Below are positions 16,757-25,890 of a stretch of 64,000 bases of DNA, one piece after another; the first letter of the stretch is position 1, and each line of letters starts with the position of its first letter. Source of the stretch: an uncultured Roseovarius sp. (lineage in GTDB: Bacteria > Pseudomonadota > Alphaproteobacteria > Rhodobacterales > Rhodobacteraceae); NCBI RefSeq assembly GCF_947489715.1, contig NZ_CANLER010000007.1:215949-279948 (forward strand). Direction: 5' to 3'. Both the position numbers and the translations under genes were made by a program. The notes beneath the pieces are model-generated. The model ran no database searches. It saw only the letters and a program-made list of their open reading frames with translations, and was not told the origin of the DNA.

Positions 16757-17746
16757 ATGAATAAGTTTACCGGGCTACTGGCCGCAACGGCCATTGCACT
16801 GTCATCTGGGATGGCGTTTGCCGAGGAGATTGTGATCAAATTCGCCCATACGACGGGCGGAACGACGCATCCCAAGGTTAAAGCGTCCGAGGCGTTTGCC
16901 GCGCGGGTCAACGAACAGATGGCTGGTAAGGTCAAGGTCGAGCTTTATCCGAACAGCCAACTGGGGGGTGTCAGCCAAATTCTTGAGGGGATGTTGTTGG
17001 GCGACATTCAGATGGGCGCACCGTCGCTTTCAAAATTCGAGCAATATACGCTGAAACTTCGGATATTCGACCTGCCCTTCGTGTTTGAGGATATCGACGC
17101 TGTCGACCGGTTCCAGAACGGGCCAACGGGCCAGGAGCTGCTGAATTCGGTCAACGATGCGGGCCTGCAGGGTCTGGCGTTCTGGCATAATGGCATGAAG
17201 CAAATGTCGGCCAATTCGCCGCTGATCGCGCCGTCGGATGCAGCGGGCAAGAAGTTCCGCGTTCAATCATCGGATGTTCTGAAGGCGCAGTTCGAAGAAT
17301 TGGGTGCGACACCGCAGAAAATGGCGTTCTCCGAGGTGTTTGGCGCCTTGCAGCAAGGTGTCGTCGACGGCCAGGAGAACACATGGTCGAACATCTACAC
17401 CAAGAAATTCTTCGAGGTGCAGGATTCGATCACCGAAACCAACCACGGTGTGATCGACTATCTGGTTGTGACCTCTGCGGAATTCTGGGGCAGCCTGCCG
17501 GATGATATCCGCAGCGAGCTGGAAACCATTCTTGCCGAAGTTTCTGCCGAGGCAAACGCCAATTCCGCCGCGATCAACCAGACAAACCGGGACAAAATCC
17601 TGGAAGACGGTGGCAAGATCAACGAACTGACCGCAGAGCAGCGCAACGCCTGGGTCGAAGCGATGAAACCCGTCTGGAGCAAGTTTACCGACGATATCGG
17701 TCAGGACGTTCTGGATGCCGCGCTGGATGCTAACGGCGCTTCGTAA
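16757..17746 (+). CDS. dctP: DctP-type TRAP substrate-binding protein
   Basis: The 329-residue periplasmic protein begins with a signal peptide (about 1-23, cut after AMAFA-like residues) and then has the DctP pattern IVIKFAHTTGGTTHPK with a GLAFWHNGMKQM segment and the QENTWSNIY region. AGGGAGG lies shortly before the ATG at 16757. It captures the substrate for the DctQM permease. A strong hairpin terminator follows, probably to raise its level above that of the membrane subunits. Substrate is unknown: C4-dicarboxylates or sugar acids are the usual options. Confidence 0.92.
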   Translation: MNKFTGLLAATAIALSSGMAFAEEIVIKFAHTTGGTTHPKVKASEAFAARVNEQMAGKVKVELYPNSQLGGVSQILEGMLLGDIQMGAPSLSKFEQYTLKLRIFDLPFVFEDIDAVDRFQNGPTGQELLNSVNDAGLQGLAFWHNGMKQMSANSPLIAPSDAAGKKFRVQSSDVLKAQFEELGATPQKMAFSEVFGALQQGVVDGQENTWSNIYTKKFFEVQDSITETNHGVIDYLVVTSAEFWGSLPDDIRSELETILAEVSAEANANSAAINQTNRDKILEDGGKINELTAEQRNAWVEAMKPVWSKFTDDIGQDVLDAALDANGAS

Positions 17747-17768
17747 GCAATAGAAACCAAGCAGAAGG

Positions 17769-17796
17769 GGCCCCGAAAATTCTCGGGGCCTTTTTT
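17769..17796 (+). terminator. Intra-operon terminator between dctP and dctQ
   Basis: The stem GGCCCCGA / TCGGGGCC (17769-17776 and 17783-17790, 6-nt loop) is followed by six T. It begins 22 bp after the dctP stop and ends 17 bp before dctQ. It probably acts as a partial terminator, giving dctP excess. Confidence 0.85.
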
Positions 17797-17813
17797 AAAG
17801 AAGGGGACAAGCG

Positions 17814-18386
17814 ATGACACAACAACGGATCAGCAGGCTTCTGGAATGGATCGAGGAATCCATCCTTGCCTACCTCATGGCGGCGATGGTGCTGCTTTCC
17901 TTTGCCAATGTGGTGGATCGCAGATTTCTGGGCGGTGGCCTGTTTTGGGCACAGGAAACGACGCTGTTCTGTTTTCTGATCCTGATCATGCTGGGCATCA
18001 CGTATGCGCTGCGCAAGACCTTGCATGTCGGCGTGGATGCCTTCGTGAACCTGTTATCGGAGAAATGGCGTTGGGTCGCCACAATGTGCGCCTGCTGTTT
18101 CACCATCCTCTATGCTTTTTTCATGATTTACGGGGCCACGGTTGCCTTCAATAAATTCTATTTCCACAAGTTTCTGTCCAAAGCCGGGCTGGATGACATC
18201 CCGGTCACCAAATGGATGATCTACGGCACGATCGTGATCTGTTTCTGCTACTTCATGCTGACCATCCTCTACATGACTTACGAGGTTTTCACCGGCAAGC
18301 GCCACGCTATCACAGCCGCGCACGAAGCGGCTGACGAAGAAGCTGCCGCCGTTCTCGAAGCCAAAAAGCTGGGGGAGCGTGACTGA
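17814..18386 (+). CDS. dctQ: DctQ, small TRAP permease subunit
   Basis: The 190-residue membrane protein has four hydrophobic helices and a basic/acidic C-terminal tail. RRFLGGGLFWAQETTLFCFL matches the conserved second-helix region of TRAP small subunits. AAGGGG precedes the ATG. Its stop overlaps the dctM start in TGATG. Confidence 0.9.
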   Translation: MTQQRISRLLEWIEESILAYLMAAMVLLSFANVVDRRFLGGGLFWAQETTLFCFLILIMLGITYALRKTLHVGVDAFVNLLSEKWRWVATMCACCFTILYAFFMIYGATVAFNKFYFHKFLSKAGLDDIPVTKWMIYGTIVICFCYFMLTILYMTYEVFTGKRHAITAAHEAADEEAAAVLEAKKLGERD

Positions 18387-19846
18387 TGGCCGACGCGTTG
18401 CATTATTTTCTGGCCGATCTTCTGGCGCTCAAGGGGTCTGAAGGTTGGGTTTTGTTCGGCATGGTCTTTTTCCTGCTGGCGATGAATGCGCCGATTGGCG
18501 TGGCCCTTGGACTGCCTGCGGCTTTGGCCATCTTCATCAAGGAAGGGTCGGTCACGTCGGTTGCGACCCAGACACAGGCGGCGGTGATGGGGCACTATCT
18601 TCTGACCGCCATTCCCTTCTTTATTCTGTCATCCGCATTCTTGACCTCGGGCGGGGCGGCAAGGCGTATCGTCGATTTCGCCGTAAAGGCCTTGGGTCAC
18701 CTTCGTGGTGGCCTAGGTGTGGCGGGCGTTTTCTCGTGCATGCAATTTGCTGCGATGTCCGGATCATCTCCAGCGACGGTAGCCGCGGTGGGGCCGATTG
18801 CCATCGACGGGATGAAACGCGCCAATTACCCTGTGCCACTGGCGGCTGGCATTATCGCGACGGCCGGCACGCTTGGTATTCTTATCCCGCCTTCGATCGT
18901 GATGGTCGTTTATGCCGCCTCGGCCGAGGTGTCGACGGGGCGCATGTTCCTGGCCGGCATTGTGCCGGGGTTGGTTGCGGGGCTGATGCTAATGGTAGCG
19001 ATCTGGCTGACGGTTGGGCGTGCGGGCGTACAAAGAATGGATTGGGCCGGCTGGCGCGCGGTTTTCAAGGCCGGGTTCTATGCGCTTTTCGGCCTGCTGC
19101 TGATCGTGATCATCCTTGCGGGGCTTTATTGGAAGCCCGAGGCCTTCTTTACACCGACCGAGGCCGCCGCCTTTGCCGCTGTCTATTCATTCTTCGTGGC
19201 AACAACGATCTATCGCGGCGTGGGCATCTACAAGGATGTCCCCTGGGTGTCCGAGGGGGAAACTACGGGTCAGGCGGTAGCGCGTGGCGTTCGGCAATTT
19301 GCGACTTCAATGGCGCTGATGCCGGTGAACCTCTTTCATCCCGGCGTGCGTCAGGTGCTGATCGACAGCATCAAGATGACACTGATGCTGATGTTCATCA
19401 TCTTCAACGCACTTATCTTCAGCCATGTCCTGACCGAACTGGGCATCCCGTTCGAGATCGCCAACATGGTGACCGAGGCGAATATGCCAGCCTGGGTGTT
19501 CCTGATTGTTTTGAACATCATCCTGCTGATCGGTGGGCAGTTCATGGAGCCATCGGGGCTTTTGCTGATCGTGGTGCCGATTGTGGTGCCGGTGGCGCAA
19601 TCTCTTAATATCGACTTGATCCACCTGGGCATCATCATGGTGGTCAATATGGAGATCGGTCTGATCACGCCGCCGGTTGGTTTGAACCTCTTCGTGACCT
19701 CGTCGATCACGGGTCTGTCGGTCCTGAACGTGATGAAGGCCGCGCTACCCTGGACGGGCATGCTGATCGTGCTTTTGATGTTCGTGACGTATATTCCGGC
19801 GCTTTCGATCGGTTTCCCGAATTTCATCGACTGGATGTTCCAGTAA
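18386..19846 (+). CDS. dctM: DctM, large TRAP permease subunit
   Basis: The 486-residue polytopic membrane protein has about 12 helices and the typical MSGSSPATVAAVGPIAIDGM and GILIPPSIVMVVYA stretches in the first half, and an EIGLITPPVGLNLFV repeat in the second. It carries Na+-coupled substrate across the inner membrane with DctQ. Translation is coupled to dctQ through a 1-nt overlap. Confidence 0.93.
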   Translation: MADALHYFLADLLALKGSEGWVLFGMVFFLLAMNAPIGVALGLPAALAIFIKEGSVTSVATQTQAAVMGHYLLTAIPFFILSSAFLTSGGAARRIVDFAVKALGHLRGGLGVAGVFSCMQFAAMSGSSPATVAAVGPIAIDGMKRANYPVPLAAGIIATAGTLGILIPPSIVMVVYAASAEVSTGRMFLAGIVPGLVAGLMLMVAIWLTVGRAGVQRMDWAGWRAVFKAGFYALFGLLLIVIILAGLYWKPEAFFTPTEAAAFAAVYSFFVATTIYRGVGIYKDVPWVSEGETTGQAVARGVRQFATSMALMPVNLFHPGVRQVLIDSIKMTLMLMFIIFNALIFSHVLTELGIPFEIANMVTEANMPAWVFLIVLNIILLIGGQFMEPSGLLLIVVPIVVPVAQSLNIDLIHLGIIMVVNMEIGLITPPVGLNLFVTSSITGLSVLNVMKAALPWTGMLIVLLMFVTYIPALSIGFPNFIDWMFQ

Positions 19847-19879
19847 AAAGCCATCACCGGCACATTCGGTGAACCTAAG

Positions 19880-19914
19880 AAAAAAGAGAGGCACCGGTAA
19901 AACACCGGTGCCTC
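19880..19914 (-). terminator. Strong hairpin between dctM and the alcohol dehydrogenase
   Basis: The arms GAGGCACCGGT and ACCGGTGCCTC (19888-19898 and 19904-19914, 5-nt loop) pair perfectly over 11 bp. Read on the minus strand the stem is followed by TCTTTTTTCTT, so it is a clear terminator for the minus-strand dehydrogenase gene. It may also stop dctM transcripts. Confidence 0.85.
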
Positions 19915-19963
19915 AGATGTGTGCTGACACAAAACGGCACAAGCCCGTGCCGCAAGGAAGCGG

Positions 19964-21049
19964 TTATTTCAACAGGATCACGTTTCGTCTGGCACTGCCG
20001 GATTTGGTGTCGGCGATGGCCTCGTTTATCTGTTCAAGGCTCCAGCGGTTCGAAATCAGCTCATCCAGTTTCAGGCGACCCTGGCCATACAGGTCGATCA
20101 TCCAGGGTATGTCGCGTTTGATCACCGTGTCACCCATTTTGGAGCCGATCATGCCTTGTCCCGCAGCGGCGAAGTTCACGGGTTCATAGGTGGATGTGGC
20201 ACCAGAATGGGGCATGCCCACCATAATCACACGCCCGCCACCGGCAAGGTATCGAGGTGCTTGGTCGTAGGCGGGGATAGCACCAACCGTCACGATCACC
20301 GCATCTGCCCCGCGACCCATCGCTTTTTTAGCGTCCTGCCAGGGTTTGTCGGTGGTGGCCAGAACACCATCGGTGGCCCCGAATTCGATGGCCGTATCCA
20401 ATTTATCCTCGCTCATGTCCACAGCGACAATCCTACGGGCACCGGCGATACGTGCGCCCTGGATCGCATTAAGCCCGACCCCGCCCGCGCCGATCACCAC
20501 CACGTCCTGCCCTGCGCGCAGAGCGGCGGCATTCACGACAGCACCGACACCCGTGATTACCCCGCAGGCAAGCAGGCTGGCGATATCCATCGCCATATCG
20601 GAAGGGATTTTCACCACCTGGCTTTGATCAACGACGACTTTTTCGGCGAAGGCGCCACATGCCATGGCCTGATGCAGCTTGCCACCATCGACAGTTTTCA
20701 ATGGGCCATGGTCACCGTCATAGGGGGTCTCGCAACTGGTGGGTTTGCCCCCGCCGCAACTGGGGCACTGACCGCAGGCCCGGATCAGCGTGACGATCAC
20801 GGGATCACCCTTAGAAATTCCGGTCACGCCCGCCCCAACGCTGCTCACGCGGCCTGCGGCTTCGTGCCCGTAAACCGCCGGTAATGATCCACCCCAGCCC
20901 CCTTCGGCATAGACGATGTCGGAATGGCAGATCGCTACCGCTTCAAGGTCGATCTGAACCTCTCCTTGCTCGGGCCCGCGCAGGTGTACATCTTCGATCA
21001 CGAAAGGTTCACCGAAGGCGTGGCAGACGGCAGCTTTGATGGTTTGCAT
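19964..21049 (-). CDS. Zinc-dependent alcohol dehydrogenase (MDR family)
   Basis: The 361-residue medium-chain dehydrogenase has catalytic-zinc ligands in AICHSD and GHEAAG, a structural-zinc cluster in RACGQCPSCGGGKPTSC, and the nucleotide-binding VVVIGAGGVGLNAIQGA. It is nearest in pattern to class III-like dehydrogenases that oxidise alcohols or S-hydroxymethyl thiols with NAD+. GGGAGGG lies just before the ATG. It stands apart from its neighbours and ends at a strong terminator, so it is likely monocistronic. The substrate cannot be read from sequence. Confidence 0.87.
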   Translation of the reverse strand: MQTIKAAVCHAFGEPFVIEDVHLRGPEQGEVQIDLEAVAICHSDIVYAEGGWGGSLPAVYGHEAAGRVSSVGAGVTGISKGDPVIVTLIRACGQCPSCGGGKPTSCETPYDGDHGPLKTVDGGKLHQAMACGAFAEKVVVDQSQVVKIPSDMAMDIASLLACGVITGVGAVVNAAALRAGQDVVVIGAGGVGLNAIQGARIAGARRIVAVDMSEDKLDTAIEFGATDGVLATTDKPWQDAKKAMGRGADAVIVTVGAIPAYDQAPRYLAGGGRVIMVGMPHSGATSTYEPVNFAAAGQGMIGSKMGDTVIKRDIPWMIDLYGQGRLKLDELISNRWSLEQINEAIADTKSGSARRNVILLK

Positions 21050-21177
21050 GAGGTCCCTCCCGATTTTTGTTGGACGTAGCCTGACCCGGATTCGCGCGGG
21101 CGTGCAAGGCGCAATGTGACACGGAGCATTCGCGGGTGAGGCGGAAGGGGTATCAAACCTGCATCCGAGCCATGAGC

Positions 21178-21978
21178 TTAAGCGCTATTGGCGATATGGC
21201 CAGTTCGGTGGAGGAAATCGGTCAGCACACGCGCATATTCCTCGGGCTGATCGACACAGGGCAGGTGGCCTGCACGGCGGATCAGATGAAATTCGGAGCC
21301 GGGGATCAGGTCAATGGTTTCGCGCACCAGATCAGGCGGGGTAGACCCGTCATCCGACCCGGCGATGCCCAACGCAGGCAGGCGCAGGCCGCTGGTGGGT
21401 GTATAGAAATCCGTGCCCGAGATGGCATGCATGCAGCCGATGAAGCCCTCGGCGCGTTGGCTGGTCATCATCGCGCGCCAGAAAGGCAATTCATCCGAGG
21501 CGCGGAATACGCGAGTGAACCAACGCTCCATCGTTGGGTCGGCTAGTGCTTCGACACCGCCTGCCTGAGCGGCGGCAATACGCTCCTGCCACATCGCGGG
21601 CTGTCCAATTTTCGCAGCGGTATTGGACAGGACCAGCGCACGAACCTGATCCAGACGTTTCACGGCCAAGCCCTGTGCCACCATCCCGCCGATGGACAGG
21701 CCCACAAAGGCGCATTCGCGGATCGACAGATGATCGAGCATCATTTCGGCATCGCGCACCAACTGACCCATCGAATAAGGGCCAGGCGGACAATCCGAAC
21801 CGCCATGCCCCCGCATATCGTATCGGATGATGCGCAGTCCCTTGGGCAGACGCGGAACGATCTTGTCCCAAAGCCTGAGATCCGTACCCAGAGAGTTGGC
21901 AAAAACCAGGGGGGCACCCGACGTGTCGCCATCTTCGCGCACCTCCAGCGTGATATCACCCAGATCAATCCGGGCCAT
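21178..21978 (-). CDS. Alpha/beta hydrolase, 3-oxoadipate enol-lactonase-like
   Basis: The 266-residue hydrolase has the nucleophile elbow GLSIGG (Ser near 97), an oxyanion segment FANSLGTDLRLWD, YDMRGHGGSDCP and a C-terminal GHLPCVDQPEEY with the catalytic His. The FANSLGTDxRxWD and RYDxRGHG pair is typical of PcaD, which opens 3-oxoadipate enol-lactone in protocatechuate breakdown. No other pca genes are in the window, so a different lactone or ester substrate is possible. It is the last gene of the five-gene operon and overlaps its neighbour by 1 nt. Confidence 0.78.
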   Translation of the reverse strand: MARIDLGDITLEVREDGDTSGAPLVFANSLGTDLRLWDKIVPRLPKGLRIIRYDMRGHGGSDCPPGPYSMGQLVRDAEMMLDHLSIRECAFVGLSIGGMVAQGLAVKRLDQVRALVLSNTAAKIGQPAMWQERIAAAQAGGVEALADPTMERWFTRVFRASDELPFWRAMMTSQRAEGFIGCMHAISGTDFYTPTSGLRLPALGIAGSDDGSTPPDLVRETIDLIPGSEFHLIRRAGHLPCVDQPEEYARVLTDFLHRTGHIANSA

Positions 21979-23180
21979 CAGCGCAGGCTCATATGCGCAA
22001 GGATCTGGCCGTGGTCAGACGCAAGTTTGTTGTATGGAGCTTCTGGATGGGAGCCATCGGTCAGATGGTCGTTGAAAACGCTGAAATAGGTCATCTCGCC
22101 CACGCGCGCCTCGTAATCCGGGTGGAAATGACGGGACAGGAATAACTGGTCGATGGATTCGAACACCCCCCCGAAAGCAGAGGTATAGACCATGTCACGC
22201 AGGCTTTTGCGGACAAAAAGTTTCTCGGCGGAATGCAGGCGGACACGTTCGATATCATCGGTGATTTGCTGGCTCTGTTCAGCCGAGTAGCGGTCGTTCG
22301 GGGCCTTGGCGTCGTGGCGCAGCATCCAGGCATAGTTCTTGAACGGCACTTCACCAGCTATGATCTCGGAGCTGACCGCATGTTCGCCATCGTTGAAATC
22401 GCCCATCACAATGACCGGGTGGCCAGACTTGATTTCCCGCACTATTTCACCGCGCAATACCCAGGCCTCGGCCATGCGGCGCACGGCGGCGCGCAGACTG
22501 CCAAGGGCGCGGCCAACGGGATCATAGTGGGTCAAATCCTCTTCCGGGGCATAGTTGGCGTCCTTCGGCCTGATATGTTCGCCCAGTTTCGATTTAAGGT
22601 GACAATTGAAAACAGTGATCACCTGATCGCCCACGGGGATACGCACCTTGAGGATCGGGCGTGACAGGCGGTGCAGGCGATAGAACCCGGCGTCTTGCGG
22701 GCCACCAAGGCCCCGAAGCGGCTGGAACGGGATATCGAGGGGCTGGGGCAGGTCCTGTATCATTTCGGGCTTTTCCACAAAGCCAAAGCGCGAAAGAACC
22801 GCTACCCCCGGGCGACGCTGTCCCGGCACACCTTCGTCCGCGCTGTTGGGTGCAAAAGCGAGCGCTGCATCGCGATAAGGTTCAACAGCCAATTTTCGAA
22901 AGATGACTTTGCGACGATAGCTTTTTGATTTGTCCGGCAACGTCGCGGCATTCAGCACCTCGGCCCGGCGATCGGTTTCGTCGATCACGGCGCGCAGGGC
23001 GTCCTCTTCAAAGATTTCCTGAAAACCAACTATGTCGGCATCCATCGTCAGAAGCTGGTTGGCCATCCAGTCTTCTTTCCAGGCATATTCCTCGGGTGTG
23101 TATTTCTGGAATTCGTAATATTCCTTGTCCGGACCGATCAGGTTCTTGACGTTGAAACTGGCAATGGTGAAATCGGTCAT
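21978..23180 (-). CDS. Endonuclease/exonuclease/phosphatase-family protein
   Basis: The 400-residue protein has all the EEP landmarks: IASFNVKNL at the start (metal-site Asn), VGFQEIF (metal-site Glu), FNCHLKSK (His), VMGDFND (Asp-Asn pair) and SDHGQIL (Asp-His) at the end. Family members cleave phosphodiesters in nucleic acids, lipids or phosphoinositides. There is no signal peptide, so it is probably cytosolic. It overlaps the upstream dehydratase gene by 4 bp, yet nothing in the operon explains a phosphodiesterase. Its role is unknown. Confidence 0.82.
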   Translation of the reverse strand: MTDFTIASFNVKNLIGPDKEYYEFQKYTPEEYAWKEDWMANQLLTMDADIVGFQEIFEEDALRAVIDETDRRAEVLNAATLPDKSKSYRRKVIFRKLAVEPYRDAALAFAPNSADEGVPGQRRPGVAVLSRFGFVEKPEMIQDLPQPLDIPFQPLRGLGGPQDAGFYRLHRLSRPILKVRIPVGDQVITVFNCHLKSKLGEHIRPKDANYAPEEDLTHYDPVGRALGSLRAAVRRMAEAWVLRGEIVREIKSGHPVIVMGDFNDGEHAVSSEIIAGEVPFKNYAWMLRHDAKAPNDRYSAEQSQQITDDIERVRLHSAEKLFVRKSLRDMVYTSAFGGVFESIDQLFLSRHFHPDYEARVGEMTYFSVFNDHLTDGSHPEAPYNKLASDHGQILAHMSLR

Positions 23181-24163
23181 ACGTCATCTCCGTATTTGGC
23201 AAGGGCGGCCTGGAACATCTCGCTATCGACGTTCCCGCCCGAAATGGTGACGATAACCGTCTCGCTTTCGATCTGATCCTTGCGGAAGAGCGCCGCCGCC
23301 AGGGCCGCCGCGCCGCCCGGTTCGGCCACGACCTTGAACCGTGCCCAGGCAATCGCCATCGCATGCAGGCATTCATCTTCGCTGACGGTCAGGCCTGACC
23401 CGCAGAGGCGTTGCAAGATCGGAAAGGTGATCTGTCCCGGTGCGGGGGTCAGGATGGCATCACAGATATTGCCCGATTGTTGGTTGTTGGTTTCGATATG
23501 GCCCGACTTCAGCGAACGGGTCACATCGTCAAATCCCTGCGGCTCTACAGGGCGTACACGCAGACCGGGGGCGTCGGCCTCAAGCGCCAGTGCGATGCCC
23601 GAGGTCAGGCCGCCACCGCCGCAACAGACCAGCACCTCCCCCTGCTTGATGCCGAGCGCGTTTGCATCCTCGGCGATCTCAAGTCCGGTTGTACCCTGGC
23701 CCGCGATCACCAGCGGTTCATCATAGGGCCGGATCAGCGTCAGGCCTCGTTCGGCGGTAAGCCTGTCACCCAATGCTTCGCGACTTTCGCCTCCCACACG
23801 ATCATACAGCACCACTTCGGCCCCCAAGGCGCGGGTGTTGTCGATCTTCATCTGCGGTGCGTCGGCGGGCATGATGATCACCGCAGGCACGCCAAATTCA
23901 TGCGCCGCCAGTGCCACGCCCTGCGCATGGTTGCCGCTGGAAAATGCGATCACGCCACGTCCCCGGGTTTCGGGGTCAAGTGCCGATACTGCCGAGCGTC
24001 CACCACGATATTTGAAGCTACCGGTGTGTTGCAGACATTCCGGTTTGACGAATACGCGCCGCCCGGCAAACGTGTCGATGAAGGGCGAATTCAGCAGCGG
24101 GGTACGGCGGGCATGGCCCTTGAGCCGCTCAGCCGCCGCCCGGATCATGTTGATATCACTCAT
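23177..24163 (-). CDS. PLP-dependent threonine/serine dehydratase family
   Basis: The 328-residue fold-type II PLP enzyme has the cofactor Lys in HTGSFKYRGG (near 50), the SSGNHAQGVALAA loop and the phosphate-cradle CGGGGLTSG (near 187). It lacks the C-terminal regulatory ACT domain of biosynthetic IlvA, so it belongs to the short catabolic dehydratase or serine racemase-like group, which releases ammonia from serine, threonine or 3-hydroxyaspartate. It overlaps both operon neighbours by 4 bp. Confidence 0.87.
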   Translation of the reverse strand: MSDINMIRAAAERLKGHARRTPLLNSPFIDTFAGRRVFVKPECLQHTGSFKYRGGRSAVSALDPETRGRGVIAFSSGNHAQGVALAAHEFGVPAVIIMPADAPQMKIDNTRALGAEVVLYDRVGGESREALGDRLTAERGLTLIRPYDEPLVIAGQGTTGLEIAEDANALGIKQGEVLVCCGGGGLTSGIALALEADAPGLRVRPVEPQGFDDVTRSLKSGHIETNNQQSGNICDAILTPAPGQITFPILQRLCGSGLTVSEDECLHAMAIAWARFKVVAEPGGAAALAAALFRKDQIESETVIVTISGGNVDSEMFQAALAKYGDDV

Positions 24164-24993
24164 TTAATACGCTCCAGCAAGGCCATGATGGCGATCAGCG
24201 CCCCGGGCTCGTCAAGGAAAGGTACGTGTCCGCGATCGGGCACCGTGGCTGTGATCATATCGGGGTGGCGACGCGCCATCTCGGCCTGTGTTTCGGCATC
24301 GAGCAAGTCTGAATTCGCCCCACGGATAGAGGCGAGAGGCAAACCATCCAGCGCGTCAAACAGCAGCCAGAGGTCCGGGGCATCCCCGGCACCTGCCTGC
24401 CCTACCAGCGCGTCACGCAAGCGGTGGTCGTAGCGCAAGGCCAGTGTGTCCTTGTCCTGCTCACGCCACATGAACTCCGCCTGGACCAGCCAGCGATTGA
24501 GGCTGACATTGGGGAAAGCGTCGGCGTAGACGGCTTTGAGCCCATCGGCGGCGGCGGCATATGTCGGAAAGTTCGGTTCCTTGCCAACATAGTCAATGAT
24601 CCGCTCAAGACCGCCGGGTGCCACCACCGGTCCGATGTCATTCAGGATCACGCCGTTCAGCCGGTTTTTGTGCAGATGGGCCAGCACCATCGCGATCAAC
24701 CCGCCGCGCGACGTACCCAGAAGGGTGACCTGTGGCAGGCCCAGATGATCCAGTAGCTCGATGACATCCTGTGCTTCCTGCAGGATGGAATAGCTCATGA
24801 AATCAGGCGCATAGTCTGATTTTCCACGTCCCCGATAATCCATCCTGATCAGGCGGGTATGGGCCATGTGCGGGGCGACGAAATCGAAATCGCGGCAATT
24901 GCGAGTCAGTCCCGCAAGGCACAGAACGGGTGGGCCTGCGCCTGCGTCCTCGTAGTAAAGGGTCAGATTGTCAGAGGTTTGAAATGTCGCCAT
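24160..24993 (-). CDS. Alpha/beta hydrolase
   Basis: The 277-residue hydrolase has a nucleophile elbow LGTSRGGLIA (Ser near 101), a preceding MDYRGRGKSD segment and the C-terminal GHVPFLDEP with the catalytic His. The ATG at 24993 overlaps the upstream dehalogenase stop in TGATG, which fixes the start. Substrate is unknown; ester, lactone or haloalkane hydrolysis are all possible for this fold. Confidence 0.82.
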   Translation of the reverse strand: MATFQTSDNLTLYYEDAGAGPPVLCLAGLTRNCRDFDFVAPHMAHTRLIRMDYRGRGKSDYAPDFMSYSILQEAQDVIELLDHLGLPQVTLLGTSRGGLIAMVLAHLHKNRLNGVILNDIGPVVAPGGLERIIDYVGKEPNFPTYAAAADGLKAVYADAFPNVSLNRWLVQAEFMWREQDKDTLALRYDHRLRDALVGQAGAGDAPDLWLLFDALDGLPLASIRGANSDLLDAETQAEMARRHPDMITATVPDRGHVPFLDEPGALIAIMALLERIK

Positions 24994-25679
24994 CACGCCC
25001 CCGCCAGTCCTGGAATGCCTGTCAGATCGTTGAGGAAATGATCGGGTTTGGCAGGTAGCCTGTCCACCGGATCGCCGGCGCGATTGACCCAGGCTGTCGC
25101 AAAGCCATAGCCCGCCGCCGCGGCCGCATCCCAGCCATTCGACGAAACAAAAAGCACCTCTTTGGCCGCGCAGTCGAAGCGCTTGCCGACCAGATCATAG
25201 ACGACACTGGCCGGTTTGAAGATGCCGACGCTTTCGACCGAAAGCACGTCGTCCAGCACATCACCGATCCCCGCAGATTGCACTGCCCCGTCCAGCATTG
25301 CCGGAGAGCCATTTGACAGGATCGCGGTGTTTATTCCTTGCGATTTCAAGGCGTTCAGCATGGCGGGAACTTCGGGGTAGGCCTCAAGCTCCCAATAAAG
25401 CTGCAAGAGGCGTTCACGTAGTTCTGGATCATCGCCATGGCCGCTGAATTCGAGCGCCCAATCGAGGCCGTCCTGTGTGACCTGCCAGAAATCGGTGTGG
25501 GCGTTCACGACCGCGCGAAGCCAGGTGTATTGCAACTGTTTCAGTCGCCAATGTTCGGCGATCTGCGGCCAATCCTTCGCAAAGGCCTCGCGGCCCGGTT
25601 CCGCAGCGGCGTGCCGGGCGGCGGCACCAACGTCGAAGAGTGTACCGTAGGCATCGAAAATACAGGTGGTTATGGCCAC
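24993..25679 (-). CDS. (S)-2-haloacid dehalogenase, type II HAD family
   Basis: The 228-residue protein has the type II haloacid dehalogenase set: nucleophile Asp9 in IFDAYGTLFD, the WRLKQLQYTWLR segment with the halide-binding Arg, LSNGS, GIFKPASVVYDL with Lys and Tyr, and VSSNGWDAAAA with the Ser-Asn-Asp cluster. It should hydrolyse 2-haloalkanoic acids to 2-hydroxy acids. GTG at 25679 is taken as start because AGGAGG lies just upstream; the frame extends further without a better site. It is the first gene of the five-gene operon. Confidence 0.87.
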   Translation of the reverse strand: MAITTCIFDAYGTLFDVGAAARHAAAEPGREAFAKDWPQIAEHWRLKQLQYTWLRAVVNAHTDFWQVTQDGLDWALEFSGHGDDPELRERLLQLYWELEAYPEVPAMLNALKSQGINTAILSNGSPAMLDGAVQSAGIGDVLDDVLSVESVGIFKPASVVYDLVGKRFDCAAKEVLFVSSNGWDAAAAAGYGFATAWVNRAGDPVDRLPAKPDHFLNDLTGIPGLAGA

Positions 25680-25890
25680 TTTCCCCTCCTCAGTAATTCC
25701 GGCGCAGACTGGCACGGATGCGCCAGAGGGGGAAGATCAATCTGGTCACGGCGGCGTGCACAGTTGCGTGTTGGAGGAGTGGTTTGCAATCGTCTGGAGC
25801 AACGAGTAGCGTTGGAAAACCCAAAACCAAGCACCCGCGCGACGAGGCGTGGCCTTGCAAACCCATCCCCCTGAAAAGATTGGAAACTTT

